64,000 nucleotides of DNA from an uncultured Bacteroidales bacterium (lineage in GTDB: Bacteria; Bacteroidota; Bacteroidia; Bacteroidales; Muribaculaceae), in the NCBI GenBank assembly GCA_949123685.1, contig CASBHZ010000002.1, positions 27,792 to 91,791 of the forward strand. Reading direction: 5' to 3'. Positions 1-7,467 of this stretch are shown here, piece by piece. Position 1 is the first letter of the stretch, and every line of letters begins with the position of its first letter. A program made the position numbers and the translations under genes. The notes beneath the pieces are model-generated. The model made no database searches, was not told the DNA's origin, and was given only the letters and a program-made list of their open reading frames with translations.

Positions 1-1152
1 CCCCATCAAATAAAGGATTATACAGCTTCCAAGCAGCGACAATGGTATCGCTATAACCGATATAAGGGTTGTTCTCACACTCGCGAGAAAGACAAAAAGG
101 ATAAGCACCGCGAAAATTGCGCCTTCGATAAGCGAACGACCCACATTATTCACTGAAGCCTCTATAAAATCAGCCTGACGGAATATTTTGGTATCCATCC
201 TCACGTCTGACGGAAGTGACTTCTTGATTGCCTCAAGGTTCTCCTCAATCTGCTCTGTAACTTCAAGGGTATTGATATTGGGTTGCTTGGACACGGACAG
301 AATGACTGCCGGCTTACCGTTTTGCGAAGCATTACCCATCCTGACAGCGGCTCCGGTCTTAACTTCGGCAACATCTGAAAGAACCACAGGTTTGCCGTTG
401 CGGGTTTTCACAAGAGTGCTTCCAAGGGTTTCAAGATCAGTGGTGCGTCCCATTCCTCGCAAGGCATACTCGTTACCATAATCTCGGATCACCCCTCCCA
501 CAGAATTGACACTGAAATATTTGCCCACCTCTTCAAGCTCCGACATGGTCACTCCGTAGAAATCCATCTTCTGAGGATCGGCAAGGATCTGGTATTGCTT
601 CAGTTCTCCTCCGATATTGGTTACCTGCGACACACCGCCCGTGGCGAGAATAGCTGGTTTTATAACCCAGTCGGCGAGCGTGCGCAGCTCCATCATTGAT
701 GTTGTGTCGGCTTGAAGTCCGATAAAAAGGATCTCTCCCATCACGCTCGACTGGGGGGCAAGAGTAGGGGTGATACCTTCCGGCAACGATTCGCCGAGAG
801 CCACCATCTTCTCCGACACGATCTGTCGAGCCTTGAATATATCTGTGCCCCAGTCAAATTCCACCCATACAAAAGAGTTACCCTGCAATGATGCAGAACG
901 GACACGACGCACATCTGTGGCACCGTTAACTGCCGTTTCTATAGGGAAGGTAACAAGCCTCTCAACCTCTTCCGACGCCATGCCGTGAGCATCTGTCATT
1001 ATCACGACCGTAGGTGCGGTGAGGTCAGGAAAGACATCAACATCCATCTTCTTTGTGGAATAGACACCGCCGACAATCACCAGAAGTGCCGCCAACAGGA
1101 TCATCAGCCTGTTGCGCAAAGAAAAATCAATAATCTTATTTATGAAATTCAT
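1..1152 (-). CDS. CusA/CzcA-type heavy-metal efflux RND pump, N-terminal part
   Basis: The inner-membrane pump of a tripartite heavy-metal exporter. The reading frame is open from an ATG at 1152 to the window edge, giving the first 384 residues of a protein that is usually about 1,030 residues long. Residues 15-33 form the first membrane helix. They are followed by the family-typical stretch DVFPDLTAPTV and EEVERLVTFPIE, then the periplasmic porter domain. A hydrophobic block near residues 345-384 starts the second transmembrane group. The adaptor gene ends 17 bases upstream, so the two genes are one transcription unit. The metal (Cu/Ag or Co/Zn/Cd) cannot be decided because the central membrane helices lie outside the window. 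Confidence 0.93.
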   Translation of the reverse strand, partial: MNFINKIIDFSLRNRLMILLAALLVIVGGVYSTKKMDVDVFPDLTAPTVVIMTDAHGMASEEVERLVTFPIETAVNGATDVRRVRSASLQGNSFVWVEFDWGTDIFKARQIVSEKMVALGESLPEGITPTLAPQSSVMGEILFIGLQADTTSMMELRTLADWVIKPAILATGGVSQVTNIGGELKQYQILADPQKMDFYGVTMSELEEVGKYFSVNSVGGVIRDYGNEYALRGMGRTTDLETLGSTLVKTRNGKPVVLSDVAEVKTGAAVRMGNASQNGKPAVILSVSKQPNINTLEVTEQIEENLEAIKKSLPSDVRMDTKIFRQADFIEASVNNVGRSLIEGAIFAVLILFVFLASVRTTLISVIAIPLSLLGSCIILYLMG

Positions 1153-1169
1153 AATTCGAATCCTCTATA

Positions 1170-2729
1170 TTAATGCACATGTCCTGCATGGGCGTCAAGT
1201 TTACCCGATGCCTGCGCAAGCTTTACCAACACGGCGCCTTTGCCAACTATCCTCTCCCCTGCCTTCACACCGGAAAGCACTTCTGTCCTGACCCCGTTGC
1301 TTTGACCGGGCTTGACCTCCCTCTTTTCAAAAAATTCGGGCGTAAGCTGCACGAACACAAAATAATTACCCATCTCTTCCACTATCGCGGAATTGGGAAC
1401 CGTCAGCACCTGTTCTCCCCCGGATGTTGTAATAAACATCTCTACGAAAGCTCCGGGAAGGAGATCCACCGTATTATCCACCTGAAACACAACCGGAATC
1501 AACGGATTATCTATATCTACGCTCTTCCCGTAGCTCAACAAAGATCCGTTAAGTTCTTTCATTGAATACACTCGCCCATCTGCCGATGTCTTGAAATTAG
1601 TGGAAACGATGTTTCTCAAATTATGAAATTTGCTCGGCTGTAATTCAGCCTTGATATATAGGTTCTTATTTTGTGCTACTGCCATTACCGGGCTTCCTGC
1701 TTCTACATATTCGCCATTGCGTACATATACTTTCTTTATAAATCCCGCGATAGGACTTCCGGCACTGTGATGTCCGAAAGCAAAATTTCTTCTCATGTTG
1801 CCATATGCCGCTTCGGCAGCCTCATAATCAGCCTTGGCTTTGCGAAGGTCGCTTTCTGTAACAAGCCTGTCTTTTGCCAATTCTTTCTTACGCTCATATT
1901 CACCCTTTGCAAAATTATATGCGCTTTCTGCCTCCCTATATCGCACACCCATATTGTTATCTGCCAATCCTTCACTGTCGATACTGAAAAGTGTCTGCCC
2001 GGCATTCACGGCTTTTCCTTCGGTAAGGTCTGCTCCTGATATACGCACAGCACCAGATGCTTTAGCAACTATGATCCGTTCATCACCCTGTGAAGGTTCA
2101 ACCTGCGCCATGGTGCGTATCACTTCACCGAAAGGTTCACTGACCACCTCCTCGGTAGAAAAATCCACATTCCAACTCTGTTCTTTAGGAAACGACACTC
2201 CGTTACTGCTTTTTGCAGCCAATTCCGCTGCCTTGTGATGAGCTTCATGCTCATCTGAATAAACAGTAATGTCAGGTATGGATATACTATAACTCTTGTC
2301 TTCAGACCGGATCTCGAAAGAAATGACTCCCGTCCCCGCCTTTTTCGGTGTAATTTCGAAAGAATAGATACCCGGATGAGTCGGTTTGTCAAGAGTCACG
2401 CTCTGAACATCCTTGCCGATGGCAAGTTTCATAGTGACTTTACCACCGGCGAGTGGTTTAAAATCCTCCAGACGGGTAAAATGAGCAAGAATGTCGCAAT
2501 CCTGCCCAACAACAAAAGGAGTTGCCTCTGCAAACACCTCAAGATCATCGCCATACGATGTCAGCTGCAGGGTTTCGTTATGAGAATGACCATCATGTTC
2601 GCTCTTATGATCATGACCTTCGTCACCATGATTATGATTGCCGCCACAACCGGCAGACCCGATAATAAATGCCGCACTTATAAATGCCACAGACGCCATA
2701 TAAGCCACATTACTTATTTTTCCTTTCAT
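1170..2729 (-). CDS. Efflux RND periplasmic adaptor (CusB/CzcB type), His-rich lipoprotein
   Basis: Membrane fusion protein that bridges the RND pump and an outer-membrane channel. The 519-residue protein has a lipoprotein signal with a lipobox at GSAGC (Cys28). A His/Asp/Glu-rich segment follows at about residues 31-51 (motifs HNHGDEGHDH and HDGHSH), and the C-terminus ends AHAGHVH. These suggest direct metal binding. The middle shows the adaptor order: barrel-sandwich/lipoyl halves around residues 215-245 and 310-340, separated by an alpha hairpin (about 255-310), then a beta-barrel and a membrane-proximal domain with VPNSAIVEE. It is the first gene of an operon with the downstream pump and is divergent from the HAD gene. 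A perfect 19-bp inverted repeat lies in the promoter region. Confidence 0.92.
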   Translation of the reverse strand: MKGKISNVAYMASVAFISAAFIIGSAGCGGNHNHGDEGHDHKSEHDGHSHNETLQLTSYGDDLEVFAEATPFVVGQDCDILAHFTRLEDFKPLAGGKVTMKLAIGKDVQSVTLDKPTHPGIYSFEITPKKAGTGVISFEIRSEDKSYSISIPDITVYSDEHEAHHKAAELAAKSSNGVSFPKEQSWNVDFSTEEVVSEPFGEVIRTMAQVEPSQGDERIIVAKASGAVRISGADLTEGKAVNAGQTLFSIDSEGLADNNMGVRYREAESAYNFAKGEYERKKELAKDRLVTESDLRKAKADYEAAEAAYGNMRRNFAFGHHSAGSPIAGFIKKVYVRNGEYVEAGSPVMAVAQNKNLYIKAELQPSKFHNLRNIVSTNFKTSADGRVYSMKELNGSLLSYGKSVDIDNPLIPVVFQVDNTVDLLPGAFVEMFITTSGGEQVLTVPNSAIVEEMGNYFVFVQLTPEFFEKREVKPGQSNGVRTEVLSGVKAGERIVGKGAVLVKLAQASGKLDAHAGHVH

Positions 2730-2760
2730 TGCTATGATTATTTTCGTAATTTTGCGATGC

Positions 2761-2797
2761 CAAATTTACATCAAATCAATTGCACATCATGTGCAAT
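2761..2797 (-). promoter_or_regulatory. Candidate promoter and operator of the metal efflux operon
   Basis: On the minus strand a TAAATTTG element (2768 to 2761) fits the Bacteroidetes -7 box TAnnTTTG. No TTTG -33 box lies at the usual 20-base distance. Its place is taken by a perfect 9-1-9 inverted repeat at 2779-2797 (ATTGCACAT c ATGTGCAAT). A palindrome over the -33 region fits a site for a metal-responsive regulator (Fur/Zur-like dyads also have a single central base), but the protein is unknown. A plus-strand TAATTTTG (2747-2754) could start the HAD transcript, so the repeat could also affect that gene. Confidence 0.5.
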
Positions 2798-2822
2798 AAG
2801 AATCATAATTCAACATTTGCTT

Positions 2823-3467
2823 ATGATCAAGAATTTATTATTCGATATGGGTGGAGTCATATTCCTCCAGAATACGGAACAGGCTTTCAAACGTTTCGCT
2901 TCGCAAGGCATCGACACCGATATATACATGGGAGCGCATGGACAGAAAGGGATATTCCTTGATCTGGAAGAAGGGAAAATAGATAAGGAGGGCTTCCGCC
3001 AAGGGATGAGCGAGATAGTCGGTCATGACGTATCAATGCAGGATGCGGCATATTGCTGGCAAGGATTTTTCGGTGGCGTTCCGGTGGAGCGGCTTCATGC
3101 CCTATTAGAATTGAAGGAGGAATATTATCTCGGATTACTCTCCAACACAAATCCATTCATGATGGAACTTACTGACAGTCCGGATTTCAGTGATGATCGC
3201 CGTCCGATCTCCGATTACTTCCACTCTATGTTTCTCAGTTATGAAATGCAGGCATATAAACCTGACGAAAAGATTTTCCGTATGGCATTAGAACGCGACG
3301 GCATGCTTGCCGACGAAACCCTTTTCATCGACGATGCCATAAAGAACATAGAAGGAGCCCGCAAACTTGGCATTCACGGACTCCATGTTCCAACCAACGC
3401 CGACTGGCGGCAATTGGTATGTGAGATGTTAGGCTTTGGCCTCACTCTTCCGCACACCTCGCAATAG
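2823..3467 (+). CDS. HAD-superfamily hydrolase (subfamily IA, YihX-like phosphatase)
   Basis: A 214-residue cytosolic phosphatase of the haloacid dehalogenase superfamily. All four motifs are visible: nucleophile Asp8 in LLFDMGGVIF, motif II Ser in GLLSNTNP, motif III Lys in AYKPDEKIF and the acidic pair in LFIDDAIKNIEGA. The D-x-G-G form of motif I is common in this subfamily. The frame is open much further upstream, but the start at 2823 gives the standard N-terminus and avoids overlap with the divergent efflux operon. The 3' end overlaps the convergent sulfatase by 26 bases. The substrate is unknown. Confidence 0.85.
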   Translation: MIKNLLFDMGGVIFLQNTEQAFKRFASQGIDTDIYMGAHGQKGIFLDLEEGKIDKEGFRQGMSEIVGHDVSMQDAAYCWQGFFGGVPVERLHALLELKEEYYLGLLSNTNPFMMELTDSPDFSDDRRPISDYFHSMFLSYEMQAYKPDEKIFRMALERDGMLADETLFIDDAIKNIEGARKLGIHGLHVPTNADWRQLVCEMLGFGLTLPHTSQ

Positions 3468-5013
3468 GTGCACTCATCGGTGAAGAATAGCTCCGGGCAT
3501 AGTATTCACGCAGCTGTTTCTTAAGCTTCTTCACAACCGATGCATATGCAGGATCGTTGGCGAGATTGCGGCTCTCTTCCGGATCTTTCTGATAATCGAA
3601 AAGCTGGTAACCTATAACTTTCCCTTCATCAAAGGGCTGATAAGTCTTGAATCCCTTGGTCCATTCAACCAACCGGTAACGTGGATCGCGGATCGCATAT
3701 CCGTGGATATCGTCTTCAAGCTCTTTCGCCTTCCCTTTAAGGTCCGTATCGGTTGATATGGTATAATTCTCCGTGGTTGTCCGGCTATACTGGCTCATGG
3801 CGTAATCCTTGATCTTCGCCTTGGGGTTCTTGAGCACAGGGACAAGGCTCTTGCCGTCAAGCTGCTGAGGATGGGGAGTCTTTGTCAGCTCACACACTGT
3901 CGGAAAAATGTCAAGAAACTCCACCATCGAACTTGATTTAGACCCTTTCTTCATGCCTGGTGCAGACACAATCAGGGGCACATGAGTGGCATTCTCGAAA
4001 TTCGTCATCTTGTTCCATAACCCGTGATCACCGAGATGGTAACCATGATCACCATATAGGATCACTATCGTGTTTTCTGCAAGACCTTCCTTTTCCAAAG
4101 CGTCAAGGAGCTTCCCTACTTGCGCGTCCGTATATGAAATACACGCATAATATGCATGCAGGAGACGCTTCTGCGTTTCATTGTCAAGATGTTTTGTGTC
4201 CACATAACTCTCAAACGGCGGTATATCGGAATACCCTTTGACTTCCAAAGAATTGTGATAGGCATATTCCACATCGTCAGTTGCCATGTCTTGAAACTGC
4301 GCTACAGGCATGTCTTCCCGTTCATACATGTCCCAATATTTTTTTGGAGCGCAAAACGGAAGATGTGGCTTCTTGAAACCGACTCCCAAGAAAAATGGCT
4401 TGTCTCCCTTTTTCAATTTGTGAAGCGTCTTCACCGCTTCCTCGGCAATTATGCCGTCTTGATAACCATTATCGGGCACATCGGCACATTCCGTAGCAAC
4501 CCTGCCGTTAGCAAGTGCATAAGTGGCTCCCGGCGTTTTCACATAAGGAAGGCTCCAGGAGATAGGATCATCCTTAACCTCCTTATCACGAAGTGGATGA
4601 TAGACTTTACCTACTCCAACGGTCTCATATCCATTCTCCTTTAGAGCCTGGGGCATCGTAACGATATCAGGATTGTTCTTACGGAACGAGCCCATAAGCC
4701 ACCACACCCCGGTGTGATCAGGATTCAGACCCGTCATCAGTGAACTCCTTGTTGGTCCGCTAAGAGCGACCTGGCAATAGGCGTTGTTGAATGTGGTTCC
4801 ACGGGATGCAAGCCTATCCATCGCCGGTGTTTTCGCAATAGGGTCTCCGTATGGACCGATCCATGGTTTCATATCGTCAATAGCTATGAGCAACACATTA
4901 GGGCGATTATCCGTTTTTTTGTTTTCTGTTGGCTTTGCAGATGCAACCGCAGGCATCAAGGCGATAGCGTTGACGCCACAAAACAAAAAGTTTAAAGTTT
5001 TTCCGTAAATCAT
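3442..5013 (-). CDS. Secreted S1 sulfatase, iduronate-2-sulfatase-like (Ser type)
   Basis: Hydrolyses sulfate esters, probably on host or dietary glycans, outside the cytoplasm. The 523-residue protein starts with a signal peptide (about residues 1-26, cut after AVASA). The metal-binding start NVLLIAIDDMKPW has the Asp pair 46-47. The catalytic signature is SGPTRSSLMTG, where Ser85 takes the place of Cys, so formylglycine would be made by an anaerobic maturase (anSME). GDHGYHLGDHG near the middle supplies further metal or substrate ligands. The length fits iduronate-2-sulfatase-like enzymes. No SusCD pair or glycosidase is adjacent, so it looks like an orphan sulfatase. No maturase gene is in the window. 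Confidence 0.9.
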   Translation of the reverse strand: MIYGKTLNFLFCGVNAIALMPAVASAKPTENKKTDNRPNVLLIAIDDMKPWIGPYGDPIAKTPAMDRLASRGTTFNNAYCQVALSGPTRSSLMTGLNPDHTGVWWLMGSFRKNNPDIVTMPQALKENGYETVGVGKVYHPLRDKEVKDDPISWSLPYVKTPGATYALANGRVATECADVPDNGYQDGIIAEEAVKTLHKLKKGDKPFFLGVGFKKPHLPFCAPKKYWDMYEREDMPVAQFQDMATDDVEYAYHNSLEVKGYSDIPPFESYVDTKHLDNETQKRLLHAYYACISYTDAQVGKLLDALEKEGLAENTIVILYGDHGYHLGDHGLWNKMTNFENATHVPLIVSAPGMKKGSKSSSMVEFLDIFPTVCELTKTPHPQQLDGKSLVPVLKNPKAKIKDYAMSQYSRTTTENYTISTDTDLKGKAKELEDDIHGYAIRDPRYRLVEWTKGFKTYQPFDEGKVIGYQLFDYQKDPEESRNLANDPAYASVVKKLKKQLREYYARSYSSPMSAPIARCAEE

Positions 5014-5045
5014 GAGTAGGTTTTAAAGTTTTTGCTAATTTTGCA

Positions 5046-5077
5046 CAAAGATACATTTTTCTTCAAAATAAAACAAA
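5046..5077 (-). promoter_or_regulatory. Sulfatase promoter (-33 TTTG, -7 TATCTTTG)
   Basis: On the minus strand TTTG (5077-5074) is followed after exactly 20 bases by TATCTTTG (5053-5046). This matches the Bacteroidetes primary-sigma consensus TTTG-N20-TAnnTTTG. Transcription should begin near 5040, leaving a leader of about 25 bases before the sulfatase ATG. A plus-strand TAATTTTG at 5036-5043 may serve the divergent gene at 5100, although no good -33 box precedes it. Confidence 0.75.
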
Positions 5078-5099
5078 AATCATAATAAAATCAACCGTG

Positions 5100-5729
5100 A
5101 TGAAACTTAAATCTATTATTTCGACAATAGTTCTCTTTTTTTCACTACCGGTCTGCGCTCAGACTCTCGACACCAAAGCTCTTGAAAAGTTCTCACCAGC
5201 TGTGCAGCGAGATGTTTTTGAAGTGAGCATGCATGCCAAACTTACAGGAGAACAACAGGTGAAACTCGCCAAGGCTTTACAGAAAGAGAATCAAAAATTC
5301 CTTGACATTGTCAAAGAAAACGAAGGCGTACTGACCGTAAAGGGACGCAATCAGCTTGCCAAAATGCACGACAACACTCTTGTATCCATCCTATCTGAAG
5401 ATCAGTTACAGCAATATTATCGTGGAATATTCAACGCAGAAGCGGATGCCGAAGGGAACGCCATAGCAAACGCTTTCCAAAAGAAATATGACCTTACTGA
5501 CCAAAATTGGAAATTCATCCGCGTGGCATGTTACAAGATAGCCCTCGATTCTCGTGTAATCAAGAAAATGATGGCAGACCAACCCAAGAAAGCACAGAAA
5601 AAAATAGCCGAACTTCGCCAAACACAACTAAAGTCAATCGAGGAAAAGGGCGGCATCTCCATCAACCCTGACAACCTGACACTGACCTACACCCGCGAAT
5701 TCAACCCGAATACACTTCATAGGGAATAA
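5100..5729 (+). CDS. Secreted protein of unknown function
   Basis: I do not recognise the family. The 209-residue product begins with a clear signal peptide (MKLKSIISTIVLFFSLPVCAQ), so it should be periplasmic or exported. The mature part is Lys/Gln-rich and probably all-helical, with no cysteines except one near the middle and no catalytic motif that I can name. A GTG directly before the ATG (5097) would add one Met. It is a monocistronic gene divergent from the sulfatase. Its stop codon is followed after a few bases by a TTTAGGC repeat and then by a hairpin terminator. Confidence 0.75.
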   Translation: MKLKSIISTIVLFFSLPVCAQTLDTKALEKFSPAVQRDVFEVSMHAKLTGEQQVKLAKALQKENQKFLDIVKENEGVLTVKGRNQLAKMHDNTLVSILSEDQLQQYYRGIFNAEADAEGNAIANAFQKKYDLTDQNWKFIRVACYKIALDSRVIKKMMADQPKKAQKKIAELRQTQLKSIEEKGGISINPDNLTLTYTREFNPNTLHRE

Positions 5730-5734
5730 TAAAG

Positions 5735-5786
5735 AGGCTTTAGGCTTTAGGTTTTAGGCTTTAGATATTAGGTATCAGGCTTTAGA
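5735..5786. repeat. TTTAGGC-type intergenic repeat, site A
   Basis: About six degenerate copies of a 7-9 base unit (GGCTTTA, GGTTTTA, GGCTTTA, GATATTA, GGTATCA, GGCTTTA) begin five bases after the stop codon at 5729. Unlike the four other sites in this window (17.4, 29.6, 43.4 and 63.0 kb), this one has only the forward half. The complementary GCCTAAA half is missing, so it cannot form the long hairpin by itself. Confidence 0.7.
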
Positions 5787-5886
5787 AATATCACAAGATG
5801 TTAGAAACATCATAACAGAGTTGTTTCCGAATGGCACTTTGTGCCGATATTAGTTTGTAGCAATATAAATTTGTAGCAATAGTAGA

Positions 5887-5919
5887 GAGCCGGAACCTGC
5901 ATAATGCAGATTCCTGCTC
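5887..5919 (+). terminator. Hairpin terminator after the secreted protein gene
   Basis: Two 16-base arms (5887-5902 and 5904-5919) pair with two mismatches around a single central base (core CTGCAT a ATGCAG). The arms are followed by TTATTTTC. The site lies 158 bases after the stop at 5729 and 71 bases before the convergent Dabb gene, so it may stop transcription from either side. Confidence 0.6.
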
Positions 5920-5989
5920 TTATTTTCATTTCCGGAATCAAAGTCACCCCAGATTCCCGAACCATTAATTATTAATTATTAACCATTAA

Positions 5990-6286
5990 TTAATCCACGT
6001 TATAGTCCACGCAGGCGCGTGCCTCTATCTGAGGCTTCACGAGACCTGCAGCTGCGACATGCGCCGGATGCTTGGCATAGATTTCAACATCTGCCATAGT
6101 GGGGACAGATGCAGTAAGCACAAGATCCCAACTCTCGGCAGGATTCTCATTGATCCCCACTTCTATGCTCAACAGACAATCTATCTGCTCGGGAAGTGCC
6201 AGCAAAGCCGATTTAAACCGTTGGCAAGCATTATCCCGTTCCTCCCGGCTTCCTGAAAATTTGAATGTTACAATATGTTTAACCAT
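5990..6286 (-). CDS. Dabb-family (stress-responsive A/B barrel) small protein
   Basis: A 98-residue cytosolic protein with the alpha-beta ferredoxin-like pattern of the Dabb family: start MVKHIVTFKF, a central helix (RFKSALLALP), then strand SIEVGINENP and the typical end YAKHPAHVAAAGLVKP. Family members form dimeric barrels, and most have no proven reaction. The gene begins 22 bases after the purC stop codon on the same strand and is probably cotranscribed with purC. A role in purine synthesis is not implied by the family. Confidence 0.85.
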   Translation of the reverse strand: MVKHIVTFKFSGSREERDNACQRFKSALLALPEQIDCLLSIEVGINENPAESWDLVLTASVPTMADVEIYAKHPAHVAAAGLVKPQIEARACVDYNVD

Positions 6287-6308
6287 ACTCAGATAATCTT
6301 AAAGAGTT

Positions 6309-7259
6309 TTATGCAAGATGAGCAAGACTCTCGCTCACATTGTTGAAAATGCGGTCTTGCAATGATCCTCCTGAAGTCACAGGCTCGAACTTCTTACCGG
6401 TGATATGCTCATAAAGCTCGATATATCGTTTGCTTACCTCCTCACAATATTCAGGTGTCATTTCCGGAACCTGCTGCCCAGCCTTACCCATAAAACCGTT
6501 GCTGATCAACCATTGGCGCACAAACTCTTTAGAAAGCTGACGCTGCTCTTCACCTTTCTCCAAACGCTCCTCGTAACCGTCGGCATAGAAATAGCGTGAA
6601 GAATCGGGAGTATGGATCTCATCTATGAGTATGACTTTACCATCCTTAAGACCGAACTCATATTTTGTATCTACAAGTATCAGACCCTGTTTTGCCGCGA
6701 TTTCCGTGCCACGTTCGAAAAGAGCAAGCGCATATTTCTCAACCTGCTCGTAAACCTCCTTCGACACAATGCCACGTTCTATGATCTCTTCACGTGAAAT
6801 ATTCTCGTCATGTCCGGCATCGGCTTTTGTGGTAGGAGTCAATATCGGAGATGGAAGTTTCTGATTCTCTTTCAAACCGTCAGGAAGTTTCACACCGCAA
6901 ATCTCCCTTGCCCCGGCATTATAGTCACGCCATGCAGAACCGGCTATATAGCCGCGCACGATCATCTCTATTTTAAGAGGTTCACAACAGAGACCTACAG
7001 TCACCATAGGATCCGGACACGCGAGTTTCCAATTGGGAACGATATCTTTGGTAGAATCCAAGAAAAACTCGGCAATCTGGTTAAGCACCTGTCCTTTGTA
7101 AGGAATCCCCTCCGGAAGGACAACATCGAATGCGGAAATACGGTCAGTAGCAACCATGACCATGTATTTGTCTTCGATATTATACACATCGCGCACTTTA
7201 CCGTGATAAACACTCTTCTGACCTTTAAACTCGAAATCGGTTTCTTTTAATACTTGCAT
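6309..7259 (-). CDS. purC: Phosphoribosylaminoimidazole-succinocarboxamide synthase
   Basis: Joins CAIR and aspartate with ATP to make SAICAR, a late step of purine synthesis in the cytosol. The 316-residue protein shows the family signatures in order: GKVRDVY near residue 21, [17 protein letters not shown] around residues 36-52, RGYIAGSAW around residue 103 and LVDTKYEFG followed by [12 protein letters not shown] around residues 195-225. The length is that of the longer, eukaryote-like PurC form common in Bacteroidetes. The upstream region holds an unusual repeat array and no clear promoter box. A Dabb gene follows on the same strand. Confidence 0.96.
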   Translation of the reverse strand: MQVLKETDFEFKGQKSVYHGKVRDVYNIEDKYMVMVATDRISAFDVVLPEGIPYKGQVLNQIAEFFLDSTKDIVPNWKLACPDPMVTVGLCCEPLKIEMIVRGYIAGSAWRDYNAGAREICGVKLPDGLKENQKLPSPILTPTTKADAGHDENISREEIIERGIVSKEVYEQVEKYALALFERGTEIAAKQGLILVDTKYEFGLKDGKVILIDEIHTPDSSRYFYADGYEERLEKGEEQRQLSKEFVRQWLISNGFMGKAGQQVPEMTPEYCEEVSKRYIELYEHITGKKFEPVTSGGSLQDRIFNNVSESLAHLA

Positions 7260-7270
7260 TGGAATATGTT

Positions 7271-7393
7271 GTTTTCAGTTTTCGGTTTTCAGTTTTCAGT
7301 TTTCAGTTTTCAGTTTTCAGTTTTCAGCCCACCCATACTGCCCCATCACACCCTATACATCCCCATATCTCCCCATATCTCCCCATATCTCCC
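7271..7393. repeat. GTTTTCA heptamer array plus CCCCATATCT decamer array
   Basis: Eight consecutive GTTTTCA heptamers (7271-7326, the second with one G for A) are followed by a period-10 stretch of degenerate copies (about 7331-7360) and three perfect CCCCATATCT decamers (7361-7390). The array fills most of the 208-base divergent gap between purC and the helicase gene. It would therefore lie in the leaders or promoters of both genes. Confidence 0.85.
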
Positions 7394-7467
7394 GCAAAAT
7401 TATTTATAATTCGCAAAAACTCCAAGCAATCCGCAATTTTATGTATATTTTTTTGTAACTTAGCTCT

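Noticed and set aside
2376..2822. Extended N-terminus of the HAD phosphatase
   Set aside because: It runs into the divergent adaptor gene and has no similarity to the family; Met at 2823 gives the motif I position expected.
3442..5013. Sulfatase as a member of the SusCD loci
   Set aside because: It has its own promoter and lies more than 5 kb from SusCD locus 1, with unrelated genes between.
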